Part shown: piece by piece, positions 18,216 through 26,277 of the stretch
Layout of the letters: every line of letters starts with the position of its first letter
How positions within the stretch are numbered: the stretch's first letter is position 1
From: Hymenobacter nivis
GTDB lineage: Bacteria > Bacteroidota > Bacteroidia > Cytophagales > Hymenobacteraceae
Direction: 5' to 3'
Length of the DNA stretch: 64,000 bases
Assembly (NCBI RefSeq): GCF_003149515.1
Contig: NZ_CP029145.1
Coordinates: 1,178,001 to 1,242,000 of the forward strand
Position numbers and translations under genes: made by a program
The notes under the pieces: model-generated
Database searches by the model: none
What the model saw: the letters and a program-made list of their open reading frames with translations, nothing else
Told to the model about the DNA's origin: nothing

Positions 18216-21200
18216 ATGCAAGCCAAATCTCTACTCCTGTGCGGAGCCTTGCTGCCCCTGACCGTGGCCGCCGCCCCCGCCACGCCCCCGGCTGCGCCCC
18301 GCGCGGTGGGGCCCGCGCTCCGGCACCGCGCCGTGGCGGCTACCCCCATCACCGGCACGGTGCTCGATGAGAAAGGTGCGGGCCTACCTGGCGTTACCAT
18401 CGTGCTGAAGGGCACCACGACTGGCGCGACCACCGACGAAAACGGCCGCTTTTCACTGATTATTCCCGACGGGGTGAGTGGGGCGACGCTGGTCGTTTCG
18501 TCCATCGGCTACGACCGCAAGGAGGTGGCCGTGGGCAGCCAGGCTACTTTCAGCATCACCTTGTCGCCCAACTCGCAGAGTCTGGACGAAGCGGTAGTAA
18601 TAGGCTACGGCACCCAGGAAAAGCGCAACCTCACCAATGCCGTAACCACGGTGTCGGGCGCCGAATTATCGAAAATTACCGTGTCGGACGTGGGCAGCGC
18701 CCTGCAAGGCAAGGCGGCTGGCGTGACGGTGGTGGGCGCGGGCTCGGAGCCGGGCTCGGCGCCCCAAATCCTGATTCGGGGGATTTCGACCATCAACGGC
18801 AACAGCCCGCTCTACGTGGTGGATGGCCTACCGGTGGCGAATATTAACTACCTAAACCCCAAGGATATTGCTACCTTGACCGTGCTCAAGGATGCCTCGT
18901 CGGCGGCCATCTACGGCTCGCGGGCGGCCAACGGCGTTATCCTGATTACGACCAAGGCGGGGGTAAAGGGCGAGTCGCGCCTAACGTTCGATGCTACCTA
19001 CGGCGTGTCGAATCCCACCAATGTGCCGCACATGGCCTCGGCCAGCGAGTACGCCCGCATCATGAACCTGGCAGCCACCAACTCGGGCAACCCGGCGGTG
19101 TACGTCAACCCCGACCAGTACACCCAAACCACCGACTGGTGGAAAGAAATCGCGCAGCACGGCATCACGCAGAACTACTCGGTGGGTCTGTCAGGGGGCA
19201 GCGACAAAGTGGTATACTCCACGGGCTTGAGCTACTTTAAGGAGCGGGGCCTGGTGCGGAATTCGAACTTCGACCGCTTGTCTTTTCGGGTGAAGACGGA
19301 GTACCAGGCCGCCGAGCATTTGAAGGTGGGTGAGGACTTCAACATCTCGATGACCAGCCAGAACTACCTGAACAACGGCTCGCTGTTTCGGGACGCTTTT
19401 ATCGACGACCCCATCACTTCGCCGCGCGTGGCGGGCACCTCCGGTAACCCCTACGACTATTATGGGGCCTCGCCCACCGACGCAGTCAATCCACTGGCCT
19501 TTATCGAGCGCAACGACGACCGCCGCAAGCAGTACTTTGTGGTCGGTACCGTGTACGCCAACTACGAGTTCCTGCCCGGCCTGATTGGTGAAAGCCGCTT
19601 TGGCTCAAACAACAATGTGTATCAGCGCGATGCCTTCAACCCCTTTTACACAATCGATGCCAATGAGCGCAACCAAGTGAATTCGGTGGTGCGCGAGCAT
19701 AATCTTGAGATTAACTGGAACAACACCAACACCCTCAATTACACCCACTCCTTCGGCGACCACAATATTTCGGCGCTGGCGGCTTTCACCCTGGAGCGCT
19801 TCCAGACCAACACGGAGTACGCCTCGGGCCAGGCCATTCCGAGCAACGACCCCAGCCTGCGCTACCCCGACGCGGCTACCTCGGGCTTCGCCATCGGCGG
19901 CAACCGCTATACCAACACCATTGCCTCGCTCATCGGGCGCATCAACTACGACTACAAGGGTAAGTACCTGCTGGGGGCCAGCATCCGGCGCGACGGGGCC
20001 TCGGTATTCCCCGATGGTAACCGTTGGGGCACGTTCCCGGCCGTGTCGGTGGGCTGGCTGGTATCGGAGGAGAACTTCCTCAAGGATATGGCTGCCATCA
20101 ACTTTCTGAAGGTACGGGCCAGCGTGGGCCGGGTCGGTAACCAGAACATTGCAAACCTCACCAACAGCGCCTACACCGGCAACATTGCCAAGACCTACTA
20201 CGTGACCGGCCCTGACCGCGCCCTGCAGCTGGGCGCGGTGCAGAGCAATGTGCCTAACCCCAATGTGAAGTGGGAAACCGTGGAGGACTACAACCTGGGC
20301 CTGGACCTGGGCTTCCTGCAAAACCGCCTCACTGTGACGGCCGACTTCTTCCGGCGCAACACCTACGATATGCTCATGTTTCAGGCCATTCCGAGCAGTG
20401 CCGGCTACGGCTACAACAGTCCCGTCACCAACATCGGCAGCATGAACACCAAGGGCTTCGACTTTACGGTGGGCTACGCCCAGAATACGGGGGCCTTTAC
20501 CTACGGCCTGAGCGTGAACGCTACCCGCGCCATCAGCCGCATCGATAAGCTGGCCAACGGCCAGGCCATTTACTCGGGTAATACGCCCGTCTTTGGGCGG
20601 CCTTCCAAGACGGAGGAAGGCGGCTACGTGGGCGCGTTCTACGGCTACCAGAACACGGGCATTTTCCAGAACCAGGGCGAGATTGATGCCTATAAATCGG
20701 CCAGCGGCACGCTCATTCAGCCCAACGCTAAGCCCGGCGACTTCCGCTTTGCCGACCTCAACGGCGACGGCGTGATTGATGAAAAGGACCAGCAGTACAT
20801 CGGCAACCCTACCCCCAAGCTAACCTTCGGCGTGAACCTGAACCTGGGCTATAAGGGCTTCGACCTGCAAGCCTCGCTCATCGGTAGCCTAGGCAACGAC
20901 CTGGTGAATGCCAACAAGGGCTGGTGGTACTCGGGTAGCTACAACTACAACAAGATTGCCGGCCTCGAAAACCTGGCTTGGCACGGCGAAGGCACCTCCA
21001 ACTCGGTGCCCCGCATCGTGGCCAACGATAACAACCAGAACCTGACGCGCTTCAGCAATTTCTATGTGGAGAATGGCTCCTACGCCCGCCTGCGCAACCT
21101 CCAGCTGGGCTACACCTTTCCGAAGGCCATCACCAGCGTGCTGCACACCGCCGGCCTGCGCCTCTACGTGAGCACCCAAAACCTGCTGACCTTCACCAAG

Positions 21201-21335
21201 TACAGCGGAGTAGACCCCGAAGTCGGCAATGGCCGCTCGTACACCGACGGCGCCGGGGCCCTCAACCGGGGCGTAGACCTGGGCAACTACCCCACCGCCC
21301 GCACCTACCTGGTGGGCACCAACATCACATTCTAA
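18216..21335 (+). CDS. SusC/RagA-type TonB-dependent outer-membrane transporter
   Basis: 1039 residues from the ATG at 18216, chosen because MQAKSLLLCGALLPLTVAAAP gives a signal peptide; a longer frame reaches 18126. An N-terminal carboxypeptidase-regulatory-like domain (ITGTVLDEKGAGLPGVTIVLKGT, about 45-120) is followed by the plug (ALQGKAAGVTVVGAGSEPGS..ILIRG, YVVDGLPV, then SSAAIYGSRAANGVILITTK), the SusC signature. The rest is a 22-strand barrel ending YLVGTNITF. The partner SusD follows after 22 bases. It imports oligosaccharides across the outer membrane, powered by TonB. Confidence 0.95.
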   Translation: MQAKSLLLCGALLPLTVAAAPATPPAAPRAVGPALRHRAVAATPITGTVLDEKGAGLPGVTIVLKGTTTGATTDENGRFSLIIPDGVSGATLVVSSIGYDRKEVAVGSQATFSITLSPNSQSLDEAVVIGYGTQEKRNLTNAVTTVSGAELSKITVSDVGSALQGKAAGVTVVGAGSEPGSAPQILIRGISTINGNSPLYVVDGLPVANINYLNPKDIATLTVLKDASSAAIYGSRAANGVILITTKAGVKGESRLTFDATYGVSNPTNVPHMASASEYARIMNLAATNSGNPAVYVNPDQYTQTTDWWKEIAQHGITQNYSVGLSGGSDKVVYSTGLSYFKERGLVRNSNFDRLSFRVKTEYQAAEHLKVGEDFNISMTSQNYLNNGSLFRDAFIDDPITSPRVAGTSGNPYDYYGASPTDAVNPLAFIERNDDRRKQYFVVGTVYANYEFLPGLIGESRFGSNNNVYQRDAFNPFYTIDANERNQVNSVVREHNLEINWNNTNTLNYTHSFGDHNISALAAFTLERFQTNTEYASGQAIPSNDPSLRYPDAATSGFAIGGNRYTNTIASLIGRINYDYKGKYLLGASIRRDGASVFPDGNRWGTFPAVSVGWLVSEENFLKDMAAINFLKVRASVGRVGNQNIANLTNSAYTGNIAKTYYVTGPDRALQLGAVQSNVPNPNVKWETVEDYNLGLDLGFLQNRLTVTADFFRRNTYDMLMFQAIPSSAGYGYNSPVTNIGSMNTKGFDFTVGYAQNTGAFTYGLSVNATRAISRIDKLANGQAIYSGNTPVFGRPSKTEEGGYVGAFYGYQNTGIFQNQGEIDAYKSASGTLIQPNAKPGDFRFADLNGDGVIDEKDQQYIGNPTPKLTFGVNLNLGYKGFDLQASLIGSLGNDLVNANKGWWYSGSYNYNKIAGLENLAWHGEGTSNSVPRIVANDNNQNLTRFSNFYVENGSYARLRNLQLGYTFPKAITSVLHTAGLRLYVSTQNLLTFTKYSGVDPEVGNGRSYTDGAGALNRGVDLGNYPTARTYLVGTNITF

Positions 21336-21357
21336 CCGCATCCCACCCGCCACTGTC

Positions 21358-22902
21358 ATGAAAAATACCCGCATTACGCTCGCCCTGGTACTGAGCTTGG
21401 GCCTGGGCCTGCAAGGTTGCAAGACGTTTCTGGACCAGCCCCCACAAGGTCAACAAAACGTAAACAACTACTACTCAAACGCGGCCGAGTGCAAGGCGGC
21501 CGTGATGGGCTGCTATGCCCTCTCGGACCAGGACGACTGGTGGAAAATTGACCGCAGCCGCATGTTTGGCGACGCTGGCTCGGACGATGCCTGGAAGGGC
21601 AACGCCATTGCCGGCGACCAGCGCGAGTTTGGCGACTTCGCCCGCTTCTTCTGGCTGCCTAATAACGAGTGGTTTGATAACCGTTACACCTTTATCTACC
21701 AAGCCATTGGCAACTGCAACGCCGCCCTGGTAGGCATTGCGAAAGCTCCCATCGACCCGGCCTTGCAGCAGCAGCTCATCGGGGAGTTGAAATTTATTCG
21801 GGCTTACAACTATTTCGAGCTGGTGAAGGGCTACGGCGGTATACCGCTGGTGCTCACGCCCGTTACGCCGGCCGAGTCGATTAGTATTCCGCGGGCCTCG
21901 GCGGCCGACGTGTACGCCCAGGTTATCAAGGATATGCAGGAAGCCGCCGCCGCACTACCCGAGAAAAGCGCCCGCGCCAGCACCGACCTGGGCCGGGCCA
22001 CCAAGGGCGCGGCCAACGGCTACCTGGCCAAGGCCTATCTCTACACCGAGCAGTGGGCCCTGGCCCAGCAAGCGGCCGAAACGGTCATCAACTCCAACCT
22101 GTACAACCTGAGTGGGGCCTTCAGCAACATCTGGAACGTAAACAACCCCAACGGGCCGGAGTCGCTATTTGAGTTAAACTACAGCCCTGAACAGGCCTTT
22201 AACGTGGGCACCTATCTCACGGTGGTAATGCGCAGCCGCGCTGATGGCGGCTGGGGCTTCAACACGCCCAGCAGCAACCTGGAGCAGGCCTTTATTCAGG
22301 AAAACGACCCACGCCGGCGGTGGACCATCATCAAGCAGGGCGACAACGTGGGGCCAAAAACAGCCAGCTTTGATTACTCGAGCTACGATACAAAGCTCTC
22401 GGAAAACGAGTCGGGTCGCACCAGCCGCAAGATGTTCCTACCCCTGGCCGACCGCCCCGCCAACGAGGGCAACCACTCGCCCCTCAACCGCATCGAGCTG
22501 CGCTACGCCGACCTGCTGCTCATGCACGCCGAGGCCTCCCAACACCTGGGCCAGGAAGCCAAAGCCTTAACTTCCTTGAACCTGGTGCGCGAGCGTGCCA
22601 ACCGCTTGCAGCCCGGCACTGTACTGCCGCGTACCTCCGCGGGTGTGGTCCTGCTCAACCACATCTGGCTGGAGCGCCGCCTGGAGCTGGCTATGGAGGG
22701 CCACCGCTACTACGACCTCGTGCGCCAGCACCGCCTGGTGGCCGTGATGCAGGCTTTCAACGCCTCGCAGCTCACCAGCACCGACCCCTACGACAAGGGT
22801 AAGGTGAAGGACCAGATTTCGGACAAGAACAACTTCTTTCCGATTCCGACCAACCAAATTCAGCTTTCGGGTGGGGCGGTGGTGCAGAACCCCGGGTATT
22901 GA
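21358..22902 (+). CDS. SusD/RagB-type glycan-binding lipoprotein
   Basis: 514 residues. Lipoprotein signal with lipobox LGLGLQGC (Cys21). SusD landmarks: FLDQPP near the mature N-terminus, TPR-like helices (LIGELKFIRAYNYFELVKGYGGIPLV), and the C-terminal ELRYADLLLMHAEA and ELAMEGHRYYDLVR motifs. It caps the SusC barrel at the cell surface and binds the glycan. It is transcribed with SusC. Confidence 0.95.
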   Translation: MKNTRITLALVLSLGLGLQGCKTFLDQPPQGQQNVNNYYSNAAECKAAVMGCYALSDQDDWWKIDRSRMFGDAGSDDAWKGNAIAGDQREFGDFARFFWLPNNEWFDNRYTFIYQAIGNCNAALVGIAKAPIDPALQQQLIGELKFIRAYNYFELVKGYGGIPLVLTPVTPAESISIPRASAADVYAQVIKDMQEAAAALPEKSARASTDLGRATKGAANGYLAKAYLYTEQWALAQQAAETVINSNLYNLSGAFSNIWNVNNPNGPESLFELNYSPEQAFNVGTYLTVVMRSRADGGWGFNTPSSNLEQAFIQENDPRRRWTIIKQGDNVGPKTASFDYSSYDTKLSENESGRTSRKMFLPLADRPANEGNHSPLNRIELRYADLLLMHAEASQHLGQEAKALTSLNLVRERANRLQPGTVLPRTSAGVVLLNHIWLERRLELAMEGHRYYDLVRQHRLVAVMQAFNASQLTSTDPYDKGKVKDQISDKNNFFPIPTNQIQLSGGAVVQNPGY

Positions 22903-22930
22903 TAGCCCTGGCGCAAGACCCTACCCCCGG

Positions 22931-22952
22931 CCCCTCCCCTTCGGGAGAGGGG
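22931..22952. repeat. REP-like hairpin between SusD and GH5 genes
   Basis: CCCCTCCC pairs with GGGAGAGGGG around a short loop (one bulge). It is followed by two further short inverted motifs (GCTAGCCACTAGC... and CCCCCTCTTCCAAAGGGGGG) before 23060. The hairpin could terminate, attenuate or stabilise the upstream susCD message and so set the enzyme/transporter ratio. Confidence 0.5.
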
Positions 22953-23103
22953 AGCCATTCGCTAGCCACTAGCTCCATGCTAAACAGCCAATGGCTAGCA
23001 GCCGGTGGCTAACAGCTTCACGAAGAATCCCCCTCTTCCAAAGGGGGGGGGCGGGCGCGTTGCGGCAGGCTACCATTGACCTCCTTTCCTTTTTCCACCC
23101 ACC

Positions 23104-24603
23104 ATGCAAAACTCCTCCAATGCGCTGCCGCTCCTCGGCGGCACCCTGCTGCTGCTGGCCGCTAGCCTGGCCAGTTGCACCAAAAAAGACTTCCCCGTCG
23201 TGCCTCGGGCTACCGTGGCGCCATTCACCTACCCAGCCGCGCCCAACGCCGCGGGAGCGGCTGGCATTGCCGGCCTCAACTGGGCCGACCCACGCGACAA
23301 TTTTACCGACGATGCCCTGGTACTCTCGGGCCTGGCGGCGGGCGACAACTACGCCACGGTGCAAACCAAGGCCGACGCTATTATCAGCGGTTTCCAGGCC
23401 CGGACCAGTGCTAATACCGTTCGGCTGCCCATTAACCCGCCCACCGCGACGGGCCCTGCTTGGGCGGCCTACCAGGGGGCCATCGATAAGGCACTGAGCA
23501 AGGGCATGAAGGTGGTTATTGGCTGCTGGGAAAGCAACTCGTCGCGCAATGGGCTGGTGGATGATACGACCCTGTTCTTCACCATGTGGCAGACAGTGGT
23601 TACCAAATACGGCGGCAACGCCAACGTGTACTTTGAGGTATTCAACGAGCCCCATGGCTACAGCCAGGCCGATTTGGCCAGCCTCTACACCGACTGGCTG
23701 AGTCGCTACCCCAACGTGCCACAGGGCCGGGTGCTGCTCGATGGCACCGGCTACGCTCAGAACATTACGGGCATCGGGGCCGATAGCCGCTTTAGCAGCT
23801 GCCTGCTGTCTATTCACTTGTACGATTTTTTCTACAGCAACCCCACCACTACGGCAGCCAGTTGGGAAAGCGCCTTCGCCGCCAACCTGGGCAGTTACGC
23901 CAGCCGGGCGGTGCTTACGGAATGGGGTGCCTTCATGACGACGGGTGTGAACTACAGCAGCGCCATCGCCGACGACGTAAAGAAGTCGTACGTACTGGGT
24001 ATCAGTAATTACTGCCGCCAGCAGGGCATTGCCAGCGTGTACTGGCCCGGCCTGCGCACCAACGACCAGTACAGCCTCTTGCAGTTTGACGGCACCACTA
24101 CCACCGTCAGCAACGCCTCGGGCCTGAGCCGCGTGCAGTTTGCTTGGGGCGTAGGCGCGGGCGGCACCGACGCCTTTTATACCTCGGCCAACTACCGCCT
24201 TATCAACCGCAACAGCAGCTTAGTGGTGGATGTCAACCAGGCTTCCACGGCCAACGGGGCGGGCATCATTCAATACGCCCAGAATGGCGGGAATAACCAG
24301 CAGTGGCAGCTCGCCGCTGCCAGCGGCTACTATACCATCAAGAACCGCAACAGCGGCCTCTTACTCGATGTAAATCAGGCTTCTACGGCTAATGCTGCTC
24401 CCATCATCCAGTACCAGGGCAACGGTGCTACCAACCAGCAGTGGCTGCTTGCGGCGGGCACCGATGGCTACTACAAAATCACGAACCGCAACAGCGGCCA
24501 GGTGCTCGATGTGAACGGTGCGTCGACGGCCACGGCGGCCGGCATTATCCAGTACCCCAGTAACGGTGGGGCTAACCAACAATGGCTGCTCTGGCAGCAA
24601 TAG
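23104..24603 (+). CDS. GH5-type endoglycosidase lipoprotein with C-terminal ricin-like (CBM13-like) domain
   Basis: 499 residues. Lipoprotein signal LLLLAASLASC. The catalytic part (about 40-350) has the GH5 motifs YFEVFNEPHGYS (acid/base Glu) and RAVLTEWGAF (nucleophile Glu). Residues about 365-499 form a beta-trefoil of three near-identical repeats of the type YRLINRNSS..VDVNQAST.. GAGIIQY..NGGNNQQWQL, carrying the QxW motif of ricin-type lectins. The enzyme should cut a polysaccharide backbone at the cell surface while the trefoil binds galactose-like sugars. GH5 covers many substrates, so backbone identity is open. Confidence 0.85.
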   Translation: MQNSSNALPLLGGTLLLLAASLASCTKKDFPVVPRATVAPFTYPAAPNAAGAAGIAGLNWADPRDNFTDDALVLSGLAAGDNYATVQTKADAIISGFQARTSANTVRLPINPPTATGPAWAAYQGAIDKALSKGMKVVIGCWESNSSRNGLVDDTTLFFTMWQTVVTKYGGNANVYFEVFNEPHGYSQADLASLYTDWLSRYPNVPQGRVLLDGTGYAQNITGIGADSRFSSCLLSIHLYDFFYSNPTTTAASWESAFAANLGSYASRAVLTEWGAFMTTGVNYSSAIADDVKKSYVLGISNYCRQQGIASVYWPGLRTNDQYSLLQFDGTTTTVSNASGLSRVQFAWGVGAGGTDAFYTSANYRLINRNSSLVVDVNQASTANGAGIIQYAQNGGNNQQWQLAAASGYYTIKNRNSGLLLDVNQASTANAAPIIQYQGNGATNQQWLLAAGTDGYYKITNRNSGQVLDVNGASTATAAGIIQYPSNGGANQQWLLWQQ

Positions 24604-24644
24604 CCGAGGTAGCCAGCTGATTTTCAGACTTTTTATTTTTACCT

Positions 24645-26201
24645 ATGTCTTTTTGGACGAAATGGCCGGGCCTGGGGCTATGTGCCACGCTGCTAGCCAC
24701 CGCTAGCCCCGCCCGCGGCCAGGCCCCGCCCGCCGTAGTGACAACGGTGCGCATCGACCCTACCCGCCCCCACCAGACCATTGCCAACTTCGCCGCCTCC
24801 GACGCCTGGGCCTGCCAATTTGTGGGCCAGTGGCCAGCGGCCAAGAAGGAAGCCATCGCCGACTTGCTGTTCAGCCAGAAAAGCGGGCCGGGCGGCCAGC
24901 CCAAGGGTATCGGGCTGTCGATGTGGCGCTTCAACATCGGAGCAGGCAGCGCCGAGCAGGGTGCGGCCAGCGGCATCCAGGACGAGTGGCGGCGTACCGA
25001 ATCGTTTCTGCTGCCCGCTGGCAGCTACGATTTCACCCGGCTAGCCGGGCAGCAATGGTTCCTGAAAGCCGCCCAGCGGCGGGGCGTGCGGCAGTTCCTG
25101 GGCTTCTTGAACAGCCCGCCCGTGTCGCTCACCGTTAACGGCAAGACTCACGCCGACAAGGACCAGACTAACCTGGCCCCGGCCAACTACGCCGCCCTAG
25201 GCAGCTACTGCGCCACAGTGGTGGCGGGCGTGAAGCAGGCTACCGGCATTACCTTCGATTACCTCAGCCCCATCAACGAGCCGCAATGGGACTGGAGCGG
25301 CGGCCAGGAGGGCAGCCCCTTCCGCAACGCGGAAATGGCGGGGGTAGCCCGTGCCACGAGCGCCGCCCTGGCCGCCCGGCACCTGCCGACCCGGGTGCTG
25401 TTATCGGAAGCCGGTAAGCTCACCTACCTCTACGAAACCGCCGATAAGCCCGAGCGCGGCGACCAGCTAGGGGCGTTTTTCGGCAACAAAACGGCCCCTA
25501 CTTACTTAGGTGCGACGCCCCAGCTAGCGCCCATCATCGCCGGGCACAGCTATTTCACTACTTCGCCCGCCACGGCGGCGGTAGCGGTCCGCCGGCAGCT
25601 GGCGGCGCGGGTAGCGGCCGTGCCGGGACTCAGCTTCTGGCAGTCAGAATATTGCATTTTGGGCGGCAACGAGGGTGAAATTAACGGTAGCTCCCGCGAT
25701 TTGGGTATCGCACCGGCACTGTACCTGGCCCGCATCCTCCACTACGACCTCGCCGTGGCCGATGCCGCCGCCTGGCAGTGGTGGCTAGCCATCTCGCCCA
25801 ATGACTACAAGGACGGCTTGGTCTACATCGACCAAAACAAGACCGACGGCCGGTACTACCCCAGCAAAATGCTATGGGCTCTGGGCAACTACAGCCGCTT
25901 CCTGCGCCCCGGTGCCGTGCGCCTCACCGCCCAGCTCACCGACTCGGCCCGCACCGACCAGCCCCTGGTATCGGCCTTCAGAAGCGCGAACGGCAAGCAA
26001 TTGATTACCATCGTAGTAAACGACCACGATGCACCGGCCACCGTGCAGTTGGTGCTCAGCGGCCAGCGGCGGCTGGGGGCCGGTCAGGCTTATGTCACCT
26101 CGGCCACCGCCGACTTGCAGCCTGGCTCCGCCATGCCAGCCGGCCAGACGTTGCGGGCGGCCCCGCGCTCCATTACCACGCTTGTGAGCGAGCTGCGCTG
26201 A
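24645..26201 (+). CDS. GH30-family glycoside hydrolase, likely endo-beta-1,6-galactanase
   Basis: 518 residues with a signal peptide ending in ARGQA. Motifs of the GH30/endo-1,6-galactanase type: TIANFAASDAWACQFVG, GLSMWRFNIGAGS, acid/base Glu in DYLSPINEPQWDW, nucleophile Glu in LSFWQSEYCILGG, and a C-terminal beta-sandwich. The Trp-rich NEPQWDW phrase and the pattern EGSPFRNAE are what I recall from the galactanase branch, so beta-1,6-galactan is the most likely substrate, but subfamily cannot be assigned by eye. It follows the GH5 gene by 41 bases, and its stop codon lies inside a perfect hairpin. Confidence 0.82.
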   Translation: MSFWTKWPGLGLCATLLATASPARGQAPPAVVTTVRIDPTRPHQTIANFAASDAWACQFVGQWPAAKKEAIADLLFSQKSGPGGQPKGIGLSMWRFNIGAGSAEQGAASGIQDEWRRTESFLLPAGSYDFTRLAGQQWFLKAAQRRGVRQFLGFLNSPPVSLTVNGKTHADKDQTNLAPANYAALGSYCATVVAGVKQATGITFDYLSPINEPQWDWSGGQEGSPFRNAEMAGVARATSAALAARHLPTRVLLSEAGKLTYLYETADKPERGDQLGAFFGNKTAPTYLGATPQLAPIIAGHSYFTTSPATAAVAVRRQLAARVAAVPGLSFWQSEYCILGGNEGEINGSSRDLGIAPALYLARILHYDLAVADAAAWQWWLAISPNDYKDGLVYIDQNKTDGRYYPSKMLWALGNYSRFLRPGAVRLTAQLTDSARTDQPLVSAFRSANGKQLITIVVNDHDAPATVQLVLSGQRRLGAGQAYVTSATADLQPGSAMPAGQTLRAAPRSITTLVSELR

Positions 26202-26245
26202 CGCAGCACCCCACGGGGGTCCTGCGAGGCGCTGCGTCAGCGCAG
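26193..26245. promoter_or_regulatory. Perfect 15-bp inverted repeat across the GH30 stop codon
   Basis: CTGCGCTGACGCAGC (26193-26207) and its exact reverse complement (26231-26245) flank a 23-base loop. The stop codon TGA (26199-26201) is inside the first arm. No T-run follows, so it may be an attenuator or mRNA-stability element between GH30 and GH2 rather than a full terminator. Confidence 0.6.
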
Positions 26246-26277
26246 TATCACTTACGCTACTTACCCCGTTAATTAGT

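Noticed and set aside
22931..23060. Operon end between SusD and GH5
   Set aside because: Several hairpins are present, but spacing, strand and function suggest the GH genes still belong to the same PUL. I keep it as a possible attenuator only.
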